Part shown: positions 1-7,099 of the stretch, in pieces
Layout of the letters: every line of letters starts with the position of its first letter
Numbering within the stretch: the first letter of the stretch is position 1
DNA from: Spirochaetaceae bacterium
GTDB taxonomy: Bacteria; Spirochaetota; Spirochaetia; Spirochaetales_E; Spirochaetaceae_B
Reading direction: 5' to 3'
Length of the DNA: 12,553 nucleotides
Assembly: GCA_003249275.1 (NCBI GenBank)
Contig: QKJO01000113.1
Span: forward strand, 1 to 12,553
The notes under the pieces: model-generated
The model's database searches: none
Seen by the model: only the letters and a program-made list of their open reading frames with translations
Told to the model about the DNA's origin: nothing
Made by a program: the position numbers and the translations under genes

Positions 1-523
1 CCAGCAGGTTCTGGAAGAAGATAAAATTATCGACCAGATGGAGAAGTCCCTCTGCGATAAATGCGCTCTCATTATCGCCCGGGAGCAGCCCGTCGCCAGC
101 GATCTGCGCCACCTGATCAGCGCCATTAAAATCATTACCGATATTGAGCGCATCGGAGACCATGCGGTCCATGTGGCCAAGGGAACCATCAATCTGGCGG
201 GGGAAGAGTATATCAAGCCCCTCATCGACATCCCCAGAATGGCCGAGATGGGATGCAATATGCTGTCCCGTGCCGTAGAATCCTATGTGGAGAAGAACTC
301 GGAGCAGGCGGTCGCCATTGCCGGAGAGGATGCCATGATCGATGAACTTCACAAACAGGTTGTCCGTGAACTTCTGACCTACATGCTTTCCACTCCCCAG
401 AAAATCGAGGGCGGTCTGTCCCTTATGTATATCAGTCGATTTCTTGAAAGAATCGGTGATCATGTCCGGAACATCTGTGAATGGGTTGTTTTTTCACAGA
501 CCGGAGAGCATGAGAACCTGTAA
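1..523 (+). CDS. phoU: PhoU, phosphate-specific transport regulator (5' truncated by window edge)
   Basis: PhoU is a cytoplasmic all-helical protein that links the Pst phosphate importer to the PhoR/PhoB two-component system and restrains the Pho response when phosphate is plentiful. The reading frame is open from base 2, so the gene begins left of the window; about 173 residues are visible of a family length near 220. Both halves of the PhoU repeat can be seen: 'ITDIERIGDHAVHVAKG' in the first and 'ISRFLERIGDHVRNICEWVV' in the second, each carrying the E-R-I-G-D-H signature that forms the metal-binding surface. The stop (521-523) overlaps the ribosome binding site of phoB, which points to co-transcription. 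pst genes and possibly phoR are expected upstream but cannot be seen. Identification is secure. Confidence 0.95.
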   Translation, partial: QQVLEEDKIIDQMEKSLCDKCALIIAREQPVASDLRHLISAIKIITDIERIGDHAVHVAKGTINLAGEEYIKPLIDIPRMAEMGCNMLSRAVESYVEKNSEQAVAIAGEDAMIDELHKQVVRELLTYMLSTPQKIEGGLSLMYISRFLERIGDHVRNICEWVVFSQTGEHENL

Positions 524-532
524 GGAACATCC

Positions 533-1219
533 ATGGCAAAGTTACTGATAATTGAAGATGAAGCCGATATCCGGGAGCTGATCTCCTTCAATCTGGAGAT
601 GAGCGGTTATGAGGTGGACAAGGCCAGGGACGGAGAGGAAGGACTCGCTCTGGCCAGATCGGGCGGTTACGACCTGATCATCCTGGATCTGATGCTTCCC
701 GGTATGGACGGTATGAAGGTTTGCTCCATGATCAGAAAGGACCCGGAGACAAAGAGTATCCCTATAATCATGCTCACTGCCAGATCGGAGGATGAAGATA
801 TCGTCGCCGGCCTTGAAAGCGGTGCGGATGACTACATCACCAAACCCTTCAGTCCGCGGATTCTGATCGCCAGGGTCAAAACGGCTCTGCGCAGGAACAA
901 AAAAGATTCTTCAGAAGACAGCAGTAAAAGCATCAGTATTCATGATCTGGTCATTGATACGGCCAGGCATGAAACTCTGCTCGCCGGAGAGCACATCACC
1001 CTTTCGGCGACCGAATTCGCCATCCTTCGCTTCCTGGCTCAGAATCCGGGATGGGTATTCTCTCGGAACCAGATCATCGATTCGGTCAAGGGGGAAGACT
1101 ATCCCGTTACGGCCCGGTCGGTGGACGTTCAGATTCTGGGGATCAGAAAGAAGCTGGGCGAAAGCGGCAGCATGATTGAAACAGTCCGCGGCATCGGTTA
1201 CAGGATGAAGGCCGAGTAA
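533..1219 (+). CDS. phoB: PhoB-type response regulator (OmpR/PhoB family)
   Basis: This is a DNA-binding response regulator that, in the PhoB family, activates phosphate-starvation genes after phosphorylation. It has 228 residues, the usual length. The receiver domain (about 3-120) shows the acidic pair E8/D9, phospho-acceptor D52 in 'LIILDLMLPGMDG', switch T82 and K104 in 'TKPFSP'. The C-terminal winged helix (about 134-226) has 'SRNQIIDSV' and ends 'IETVRGIGYR', typical of PhoB/OmpR outputs. 'LILDLMLPG' and the close coupling to phoU favour PhoB over other OmpR-family members. The ribosome site TAAGGA (521-526) lies 6 bases before the ATG and includes the phoU stop codon. No histidine kinase follows; the next gene is convergent, 5 bp away, with no hairpin between. 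Confidence 0.9.
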   Translation: MAKLLIIEDEADIRELISFNLEMSGYEVDKARDGEEGLALARSGGYDLIILDLMLPGMDGMKVCSMIRKDPETKSIPIIMLTARSEDEDIVAGLESGADDYITKPFSPRILIARVKTALRRNKKDSSEDSSKSISIHDLVIDTARHETLLAGEHITLSATEFAILRFLAQNPGWVFSRNQIIDSVKGEDYPVTARSVDVQILGIRKKLGESGSMIETVRGIGYRMKAE

Positions 1220-1224
1220 ACCCG

Positions 1225-2583
1225 TCAGTTTCCGGCGACTACTTCAAACTGTCCCATCATCCCGTTGTCCTCATGTTCCAGAAAGTGACAGTGATACATG
1301 TAGATTCCTGTATAATCTTCAAACTTCAGGATGATCCTGATGCTCTCTCCCGGATAGATCAGCACCGTGTCCTTCGGACCCGCCAGATGGGGCGGGGGAG
1401 GACTCCCGTTGATGCTTTCGATGACGAACTGCACATCGTGGACATGGAAGGAGTGGAAGATATTCATCATTCCCGCCGGGACGTTCAATACGGTCCAGAC
1501 CTCTGCCACTCCCTGTCGGGGGCTGAAATCAATTCTGTTCATATCCATTCTCTTTCCGTTGATTGAAAAACCGCCCATCCCTCTTGTTTCCATACGGAAT
1601 TCTCTTTCCACAACCGCCGGCCCTCCGATTCCCCGGGCAGGTCTGTCCGCCGCATCGGCAGCAGGGAGCGGGACTCCTCCCTTTCCGTCGGAATGAACCG
1701 TCAGGGCCCTGAAAGTTTCTGATCCGTAGAGATCCGTCAGGATCGTATAGGTTCCGGCCTTACTGAAGTCTGCCAGAATCTCGTACCGTTCCCCGGGAGA
1801 CAGGATCAGTTCATTCATTTCAACCGATTCGGGCAGAAATCCCCCGTCCGAAGCTATGACCCTGAAACTGCCGCCTCCCTCCATCCTGATGCGCATGAGG
1901 GTTGAATTGGAACCGTTGAGGACTCTGAACCGGACGGTTCCTCCGCTTACCCTGAGGTCGGGACTGACCTGCCCGTTTGTCAGGAGGATATTGCCCGTAT
2001 ATCCGGTCATCACATCGTGCATACCGGGAGCATAGACAATTTTGCCGTTCCGAAGGATTCTCCTGTCCTGAAGGATCAGGGGGATATCGTTCACTCCGTA
2101 CTCACGGGGAATTGATAAACTCTGTGAAAAATCATCATCGATGATGATCATCCCTGCCAGCCCTTTGTAGACCTGTTCCCCCGTTTTGCCCATCAGGTGG
2201 GGATGATACCAGAGGGTGGCTGCATCCTGTCTTATTTCGAACCGCGGGTTCCACTCGGCCCCAGCGGGAATGATCTGATGAGGTCCTCCGTCAAATTCGG
2301 CGGGGATGTGCATTCCGTGCCAGTGCAGGGTGGAATCTTCATTCAGACGGTTGAGGACCCTGACATCGGCCTGATCGCCTTTGTTGAAATGGAGGGTCGG
2401 TCCCAGATAGTCACCGTTGTAACCGTAGCTTTCCGAACGGCCTGCGGGCAGCTTCAGAGTTCCCTTTTCCATTACCAGCAGGGCAGATCTGCCCTCCAGA
2501 AGAGGGGGGACATAAAGCTTCTCCCCGAAAGAACCCAGGACAGGGAGAAAAAAGCAGAGCAGAAAAGCAATTCTTTTCTTCAT
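1225..2583 (-). CDS. Exported multicopper oxidase (CueO/laccase-like)
   Basis: Multicopper oxidases couple one-electron oxidation of a substrate (Cu(I), phenols or metals) to reduction of O2 to water. The 452-residue protein starts with a signal peptide (about 1-20, 'MKKRIAFLLCFFLPVLGSFG') that has two lysines and an arginine but no twin-arginine motif, so Sec export to the periplasm is likely. All four copper loops are present: HWHG at 87-90, WYHPH at 125-129, H377-S-F-H380-V-H382 (usual form H-P-x-H-x-H), and H431-C432-H433 with H437 and axial M442. The T1, T2 and T3 sites therefore look complete. There is no long methionine-rich insert as in CueO, so the substrate is open. The gene lies 37 bp downstream of the STAS-like gene on the same strand. 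No good Shine-Dalgarno precedes the ATG; the signal peptide fixes this start. The stop is 5 bp from the phoB stop. Confidence 0.93.
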   Translation of the reverse strand: MKKRIAFLLCFFLPVLGSFGEKLYVPPLLEGRSALLVMEKGTLKLPAGRSESYGYNGDYLGPTLHFNKGDQADVRVLNRLNEDSTLHWHGMHIPAEFDGGPHQIIPAGAEWNPRFEIRQDAATLWYHPHLMGKTGEQVYKGLAGMIIIDDDFSQSLSIPREYGVNDIPLILQDRRILRNGKIVYAPGMHDVMTGYTGNILLTNGQVSPDLRVSGGTVRFRVLNGSNSTLMRIRMEGGGSFRVIASDGGFLPESVEMNELILSPGERYEILADFSKAGTYTILTDLYGSETFRALTVHSDGKGGVPLPAADAADRPARGIGGPAVVEREFRMETRGMGGFSINGKRMDMNRIDFSPRQGVAEVWTVLNVPAGMMNIFHSFHVHDVQFVIESINGSPPPPHLAGPKDTVLIYPGESIRIILKFEDYTGIYMYHCHFLEHEDNGMMGQFEVVAGN

Positions 2584-2590
2584 ACTCTGA

Positions 2591-2618
2591 ATTATAAGTT
2601 ATATGGTTTGATATTCAA
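2591..2618 (-). promoter_or_regulatory. Candidate sigma-70 promoter for the multicopper oxidase
   Basis: On the minus strand a perfect TATAAT (2596 down to 2591) follows TTGAAT (2618 down to 2613) with a 16-bp spacer, all inside the 37-bp gap. The start codon lies only 7 bases past the -10 box, so a transcript from here would be nearly or fully leaderless. This agrees with the absence of a ribosome binding site. Read-through from the STAS-like gene is the alternative. Confidence 0.4.
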
Positions 2619-2620
2619 AT

Positions 2621-3022
2621 TCAGTGCAGCAGAATGGTTCTTCCCAGTTCCTCTTTTATCCACTGGATGCATTTATCTCTGTCTTTTGAAAGGAAGGTTG
2701 CCGGGCCTCTTTCTCCCAGTGTGGACACCCACATACGGGAAAGTCCGAAGATGAGATCGGAAGTCACATGGACGGCAATGCGGTAATGGGGATTGATTTC
2801 ATGATACATGAGAGAGATCCGGGCCCAGTTGACGATCTGTTCGGTTGTAATATTCAGTTTGGTGATTTCGGAAAAATCACAGAATACATAATCGAGGACC
2901 TGGAAGGTGTCGGTATCATCGTATCGCTCTTTTGTGATTCTGATCAGGTCGGCACCTTCCACCTGGCCCGTACCTTTGAAAAAAAATCCGTTGTCATCCA
3001 AATGTTCCTGAATTATCGGCAT
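2621..3022 (-). CDS. Small SpoIIAA/STAS-like protein of unknown function
   Basis: This is a 133-residue protein without signal peptide or membrane segment. The C-terminal half resembles SpoIIAA-like (STAS superfamily) proteins: a strand ending in 'YVFCDFSEIT' (about 45-54), then helix 'TTEQIVNWARISLMYHEINP' (59-78), a strand 'YRIAVHVTSDLIFGLSRMW' (80-98), and a closing helix 'KCIQWIKEEL'. In that family the FGL-x-RM stretch and the final helix are typical. The resemblance is by eye and the exact family is uncertain. The start is set at 3022: GGAAGGGG (3028-3035) lies 5 bases upstream. An in-frame ATG at 3076 would add 18 residues, but lies upstream of the predicted transcript start. It is divergent from adenine deaminase and precedes the multicopper oxidase. 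Confidence 0.75.
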   Translation of the reverse strand: MPIIQEHLDDNGFFFKGTGQVEGADLIRITKERYDDTDTFQVLDYVFCDFSEITKLNITTEQIVNWARISLMYHEINPHYRIAVHVTSDLIFGLSRMWVSTLGERGPATFLSKDRDKCIQWIKEELGRTILLH

Positions 3023-3046
3023 TGAGGCCCCTTCCCTATGTACCAG

Positions 3047-3076
3047 ATTATGCTCTATTGATCGACAGTATACCAA
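3047..3076 (-). promoter_or_regulatory. Candidate promoter of the STAS-like gene
   Basis: On the minus strand TTGGTA (3076 down to 3071) and CATAAT (3052 down to 3047) are separated by 18 bp. Transcription would begin near 3040, leaving a short leader with the GGAAGGGG ribosome site. This excludes the ATG at 3076 and supports the start at 3022. Confidence 0.45.
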
Positions 3077-3139
3077 TAATGAACAAAAAAAAAGAGGGTT
3101 TAAAAAACTTTATCAGTTTTCTACCGGTCCTGGCATGTC

Positions 3140-3145
3140 TATAAT
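3140..3145 (+). promoter_or_regulatory. -10 box of the adenine deaminase promoter
   Basis: A perfect TATAAT lies 22 bp before the chosen start codon. The -35 position (about 3117-3123, TTTTCTA) is only weakly matched, and an A/T-rich block (3083-3115) sits upstream. A transcript would start near 3151-3153, giving a 15-base leader that contains the ribosome site. The in-frame ATG at 3135 lies upstream of this start point and is unlikely to be used. Confidence 0.5.
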
Positions 3146-3156
3146 GGGAGTACATG

Positions 3157-3164
3157 AAGGAGGG
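3157..3164 (+). promoter_or_regulatory. Shine-Dalgarno that sets the adenine deaminase start
   Basis: AAGGAGGG, a near-complete anti-16S match, lies 3 bases (5 from its AAGGAG core) before ATG 3168. It selects this ATG over the in-frame ATG codons at 3135 and 3144. Confidence 0.8.
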
Positions 3165-3167
3165 TGT

Positions 3168-5000
3168 ATGACGTACAGGGAATTTCTGCGGCACAAATCG
3201 GAGAGGAGTGAAAAGCTGGCCGCTGTGGCCATGGCCCGTCTGCCGGGCGATCTCATCATCCGCAAGGGCAAACTGGTCAATGTACACACCGGTCTTATTG
3301 AAGAGAATTGCGATATCATCGCTGTAGATGGAATCATTGCTTTTGCGGGGAATGCGGACGGTTACCCTGTGGGAGAACAGACACAGATCATCAATGCCGA
3401 CGGACGGTACATCCTTCCGGGACTCATCGACAGTCATATGCATGTGGAGAGTTCCATGGTGGATCTCCCGTCCTTTGCCCGGGGCATACTGCCCCACGGT
3501 ACCACGACCATCTGTCCGGATATTCATGAGATGACCAATGTCTTCGGCCTGAAGGCTGTCGAACTCTTTCATAAAACGGCGAAAGGTCTGCCTCTGAATG
3601 TCCTGCCCGCCATGCCAGTCTGCGTCCCCTCCATACCCGGAATGGAGGATGCCGGTGCGACCATAGGTCCCTCTGACGTCCGCAAGGCCTACGATGAACA
3701 CTGGGTGGAACTGCAGGGAGAACAGATGAATTTTCCCGGCGTCATCTACGGGAACCCGGAAGTTCATGCCGTCGGGCGTGAAAGTCTTGTCAACGGCAAG
3801 GTCATGACCGGGCACTACTCTTCTCCCGATCTTGAAGGAGGACTGAACGCCTTCATCGCTTCGGGAATGTCGGCCTGTCACGAAAGCACCACCGCTGCCG
3901 AGGCTCTGGCCAAGGCGTCCCGGGGTATGTATGTTCAGCAGCGCTACGGGTCGGCATGGCTGGATCTGCCCAATCTGGTTCCCGCCCTTTTAACTGCTCC
4001 CAGGCCGGACAGCCGGATGTTCACCATGGTGACCGATGACGTCACCCCTCTGACTATCGCGGAAGAAGGGCATCTTATCCGTGTTCTCAGGGAAGCGGTC
4101 CGGCTGGGAATCCCTCCTGTTCAGGCGGTACAGATGGTCACTCTGAATGCGGCTCAGCTCCTGGAAGTGGGAGGCTGGATCGGTTCGGTGGCGCCCGGCA
4201 GGGCGGCGGATATTCTCATCGTCAACAACCTGGTGGATTTCCAGGTCCGTGATGTTTTCGTCGGCGGCAGAGCCGTTGCGGGAAACGGACAGATGAAGGT
4301 CGATATTCCCCGGTATGAGTACCCCTCCTGGGCTCTGGATTCGGTTCATATTCCTGAGCAGAAACCGGGAGATTTCGTTATTTCCTCACCCGGAAAGGCG
4401 GAGACCGGCGTCAGAGCGATCCGTCTGGTTCCGGGAATGGTCTTCACGAAGGAGGAGATTGTACGTCTCAAGCCGGTGAAGGGCGAACTGAAGGCTTCAA
4501 GCCGGGATGATCTGGCCAAGCTCTGCATGATCTACAGACATGAGGCGGACATCCCGGAAAACGAGCGCAGGTCCTTCGGATTTCTGAAGGGACTGACCCT
4601 GAAGGAGAACACAGCCTATGGATCGACTGTGTCTCATGACTGTCACAACCTGCTGATTGCCGGTACCAGCGACGAGGCCATGGCCCTGGCGGCCAATACT
4701 CTGAGGAACAGCGGAGGAGGGCTGGTTGTCGTATCAGGCGGAAAGGTCCTGGCCCATATGCCCCTGCCCTTTGGCGGCCTGATGAGCCTGAAGTCTGTCA
4801 GTGATGCGGCTGAGGAACTCAGATCCGTAGAAGGAGCAATCAGGAAGGCCGGCTGTCCCCACAATGCGGTTGAAATGACAATCAGTCTCCTGGGGCTGAT
4901 CGTTCTGCCTGAACTCCACCTGTCCAACAAGGGTCTGGTCCGGCTTAAGGACGGCGAACCGCCCTGCTTTGTTTCTCTGTTTCCCGAGACAAAAGACTGA
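3168..5000 (+). CDS. ade: Adenine deaminase
   Basis: Adenine deaminase (EC 3.5.4.2) is a cytoplasmic amidohydrolase-superfamily metalloenzyme that hydrolyses adenine to hypoxanthine and ammonia for purine salvage or nitrogen supply. From the chosen start it has 610 residues; family members are about 570-600. Metal-site motifs are in order: 'GLIDSHMHVESS' (85-96, metal ligands H90 and H92), 'PDIHEMTNV' (117-125, usual form DPHE-x-xNV), 'MTGHYSSPDLEGGLNAF' (213-229), 'SACHESTTAAEAL' (235-247), and 'MVTDDVTP' (287-294) with the catalytic aspartate. The C-terminal domain typical of Ade, absent from ordinary adenosine deaminases, is seen as 'SHDCHNLLIAGTSDEAMA' (489-506) and 'GGGLVVVSGGKVLAHMPLP' (516-534). 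It stands alone on the plus strand, convergent with a purine-type ABC importer, so the likely job is using imported adenine. Confidence 0.95.
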   Translation: MTYREFLRHKSERSEKLAAVAMARLPGDLIIRKGKLVNVHTGLIEENCDIIAVDGIIAFAGNADGYPVGEQTQIINADGRYILPGLIDSHMHVESSMVDLPSFARGILPHGTTTICPDIHEMTNVFGLKAVELFHKTAKGLPLNVLPAMPVCVPSIPGMEDAGATIGPSDVRKAYDEHWVELQGEQMNFPGVIYGNPEVHAVGRESLVNGKVMTGHYSSPDLEGGLNAFIASGMSACHESTTAAEALAKASRGMYVQQRYGSAWLDLPNLVPALLTAPRPDSRMFTMVTDDVTPLTIAEEGHLIRVLREAVRLGIPPVQAVQMVTLNAAQLLEVGGWIGSVAPGRAADILIVNNLVDFQVRDVFVGGRAVAGNGQMKVDIPRYEYPSWALDSVHIPEQKPGDFVISSPGKAETGVRAIRLVPGMVFTKEEIVRLKPVKGELKASSRDDLAKLCMIYRHEADIPENERRSFGFLKGLTLKENTAYGSTVSHDCHNLLIAGTSDEAMALAANTLRNSGGGLVVVSGGKVLAHMPLPFGGLMSLKSVSDAAEELRSVEGAIRKAGCPHNAVEMTISLLGLIVLPELHLSNKGLVRLKDGEPPCFVSLFPETKD

Positions 5001-5024
5001 ATCTCTCAGATACTTCCATAAAAA

Positions 5025-5046
5025 AACCGCCCTCAAGGGGGCGGTT
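5025..5046. terminator. Bidirectional intrinsic terminator between ade and the ABC permease
   Basis: The arms AACCGCCC (5025-5032) and GGGCGGTT (5039-5046) form an 8-bp GC-rich stem with a 6-base loop. Plus-strand transcription runs into TCTTT; minus-strand transcription runs into a run of six T. It lies in the 71-bp gap between two convergent stop codons and probably serves both. Confidence 0.9.
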
Positions 5047-5071
5047 CTTTATGCGATCAGGAAAAGGCTTG

Positions 5072-5998
5072 TCAGCGGCTTCCCCTGATATAAGGCTCGC
5101 CCAGGGTGGCGGGTGCGCTCATCTTTCTCTTGCCCTGTTTGCTCATTCCGTAAAAGAGCAGAACTCCCAGGGTGGTGAGGTAGGGCAGCATGGCCAGCAG
5201 GTTGGGGGAGATGCCCAGGGGCTGGAGGACATACTGGATAACGAAGATTCCTCCGAACACATAGGCTCCCAGGAAGGCTTTGGAAGGCTCCCAGAGGGCA
5301 AAAATCGTCAGGGCAATGACGATCCATCCCCGTCCGGCGGTCATACCTTCAATCCAGGATTTACTGTAGGCTGTGGACAGGTGGGCTCCCGCCATGCCGG
5401 CAAACCCTCCGCCCACCATAACGCAGGCGTATTTGACCAGGGAAACGTTGATGCCCAGAGTCTCGGCGGCTTTGGGGTTCTCGCCCACCGACCTTACGGT
5501 GATTCCCACTTTTGTGTATTTCAGCAGAAACCAGACGACCAGTCCCAGGAGTACGGAAAGATAAAAGTAGGCATCCTGGTAGAACAGGACACGGCCCAGG
5601 ACGGGAATGTCAGAAAGACCGGGGATGGCGATGGCAGACATCTTTGTCGCCAGGGGGCGGCCGATGAAGGGTTTTCCCCATAGTCCGCTGAGGCCCAGTC
5701 CCAGCATGGTCAGGGCCAGGCCGGAAACGACCTGGTTGGCTCTGAGGCTGATGGTGACAAAGGCGTGTATCAGGGAGGACAGGGCTCCGACGACGATGGC
5801 CGCCATCATTCCCAGCCAGGGATTTCCTGTTGTGAAAGTGACTATAAAGCCGGTTACAGCTCCGAGGGACATCATCCCTTCGATCCCCAGGTTAAGAATT
5901 CCTGCCCTTTCGGTGACCACCTCTCCCAGGGTTCCCAGAAGAAGGGGGGTTCCGGCTACGATGGTTCTCACCAGTATGGACGTAATTATTTCTAACAT
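5072..5998 (-). CDS. BMP-type (nucleobase/nucleoside) ABC transporter permease, second subunit
   Basis: This inner-membrane permease of the BPD_transp_2 family is the smaller of the two in a purine/nucleoside-type importer, like NupQ/YufQ of Bacillus. It has 308 residues, which is typical, with roughly eight to ten hydrophobic segments. Diagnostic stretches are 'ERAGILNLGIEGMM' (30-43) and the cytoplasmic 'VGENPKAAETLGI' loop (171-183), thought to contact the ATPase. The last 20 residues are basic and cytoplasmic ('KQGKRK'). GGAGAG stands 8 bases before the ATG. It is the last gene of the operon, 16 bp after the larger permease, and ends at the shared terminator. Substrate cannot be read from the permease alone. 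Confidence 0.93.
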   Translation of the reverse strand: MLEIITSILVRTIVAGTPLLLGTLGEVVTERAGILNLGIEGMMSLGAVTGFIVTFTTGNPWLGMMAAIVVGALSSLIHAFVTISLRANQVVSGLALTMLGLGLSGLWGKPFIGRPLATKMSAIAIPGLSDIPVLGRVLFYQDAYFYLSVLLGLVVWFLLKYTKVGITVRSVGENPKAAETLGINVSLVKYACVMVGGGFAGMAGAHLSTAYSKSWIEGMTAGRGWIVIALTIFALWEPSKAFLGAYVFGGIFVIQYVLQPLGISPNLLAMLPYLTTLGVLLFYGMSKQGKRKMSAPATLGEPYIRGSR

Positions 5999-6014
5999 TT
6001 TAATATCTCTCCAT

Positions 6015-7097
6015 TTAACTGTGGGCTGCAGCCCTTTTGAATCTGACCTTGTGGCTTAGGAGGAAGTCTCCCATGATCAGGAATACGAGAATCAGTCCGT
6101 TAAAGACATTGACCGTCGCCGCAGGCAGGCCCATTGACATCTGAATGGCATCGCCGCCGACGATGATACCGGCAAAAAAGAGTCCCGAAAGGATGGAAAA
6201 ACCCGGGTTCAGCCGGCCCAGCCAGGCGACTATGATGGCCGTGAATCCGTACCCCGCACTGATGGTTTCAGGATAGCTGAGATGGTGATGGATGGCCGTC
6301 AGTTCTCCGACGCCGGCCATTCCGGCGACTCCGCCGGAGATAGCCATCATCAGAAGGGTGGTTCTGAAAAAATCGATTCCAGCATACTTGCCGGCTTCCG
6401 AATTCTCCCCGATGACACGAACTTCATAGCCGAATCTGGATCTGTAGACCACAAAACAGAGAAACAGGGCGACGGCAACGGCCAGCAGGAGGAGAGGCAG
6501 GGAAATTCTCGAATTGGGCATCAGCTTCAGGATGGCCTGTTCGGGAAGGTCGTCTGTGTAGGGATAACCGTATTTTGTGGCGCCCTTCCAGGGCCCAACT
6601 ACCAGAAATTTGACGAACTCGGCAGCCACATAGTTGAGCATCAGGGTTGAAATAACCTCATTGATTCCGAATTTGACCTTGAACAGCGCCGGGATCATAC
6701 CCCAGAGGGCGCCGCCGATAAAACCTCCGATGAACATCAGGGGAAGGATGACCGGGCCGGGCAGGGAAGGCCCCAGTTTCAGTCCGATCCAGGTGGCGAA
6801 GATGGCACCCCAGAGCAGCTGGCTTTCCGCGCCGATGTTCCAGAATTTCGCCTTGTAGGCCAGGGCCAGACCGCTGCCGATCAGAATCAGGGGAATCGCC
6901 TTGGTCAGGGTTTCCTTGAAACCGAACATGCTGCCGAAGGAGGATCTGAAGATCTCATAAATGGCGATAAAGGGATTGACTCCCTTGGTCAGAAAGATGA
7001 TTCCCACCGCCACGAGTCCTCCCAGGAGGGAGAGCAGGAGGATCATAAATGTGAAGAGAGGGGTTGTCTTCTCTCTCGGTATTATCATTACAGGCAT
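6015..7097 (-). CDS. BMP-type (nucleobase/nucleoside) ABC transporter permease, first subunit
   Basis: This is the larger inner-membrane permease of the same importer, like NupP/YufP. It has 360 residues, of normal length, with multiple membrane segments beginning at about residue 14. Family marks are 'AKFWNIGAESQLLWGA' (83-98) and the cytoplasmic 'VIGENSEAGKYAGI' loop (228-241), matching the GENPKAAETLGI loop of its partner. It starts 2 bases after the stop of the ATPase gene; AAGGAG lies 10 bases upstream, inside the end of the ATPase coding region, so the two are probably translationally coupled. A second ATG three codons later is possible. It should pair with the 308-residue permease as a heterodimer. 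Confidence 0.93.
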   Translation of the reverse strand: MPVMIIPREKTTPLFTFMILLLSLLGGLVAVGIIFLTKGVNPFIAIYEIFRSSFGSMFGFKETLTKAIPLILIGSGLALAYKAKFWNIGAESQLLWGAIFATWIGLKLGPSLPGPVILPLMFIGGFIGGALWGMIPALFKVKFGINEVISTLMLNYVAAEFVKFLVVGPWKGATKYGYPYTDDLPEQAILKLMPNSRISLPLLLLAVAVALFLCFVVYRSRFGYEVRVIGENSEAGKYAGIDFFRTTLLMMAISGGVAGMAGVGELTAIHHHLSYPETISAGYGFTAIIVAWLGRLNPGFSILSGLFFAGIIVGGDAIQMSMGLPAATVNVFNGLILVFLIMGDFLLSHKVRFKRAAAHS

Positions 7098-7099
7098 TG

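Noticed and set aside
2131..2148. Perfect 18-bp palindrome (ATC)3(GAT)3
   Set aside because: It lies within the oxidase gene and encodes three isoleucines followed by three aspartates with codons ATC and GAT, which are reverse complements. The symmetry follows from the protein sequence.
3083..3115. A/T-rich block with runs of A between the divergent genes
   Set aside because: It could suggest an origin or curved DNA, but no repeated boxes are present. An ordinary promoter-upstream region is enough to explain it.
3048..3881. Minus-strand open frame opposite the 5' half of adenine deaminase
   Set aside because: It overlaps conserved ade coding sequence and the divergent promoters, and has no family resemblance.
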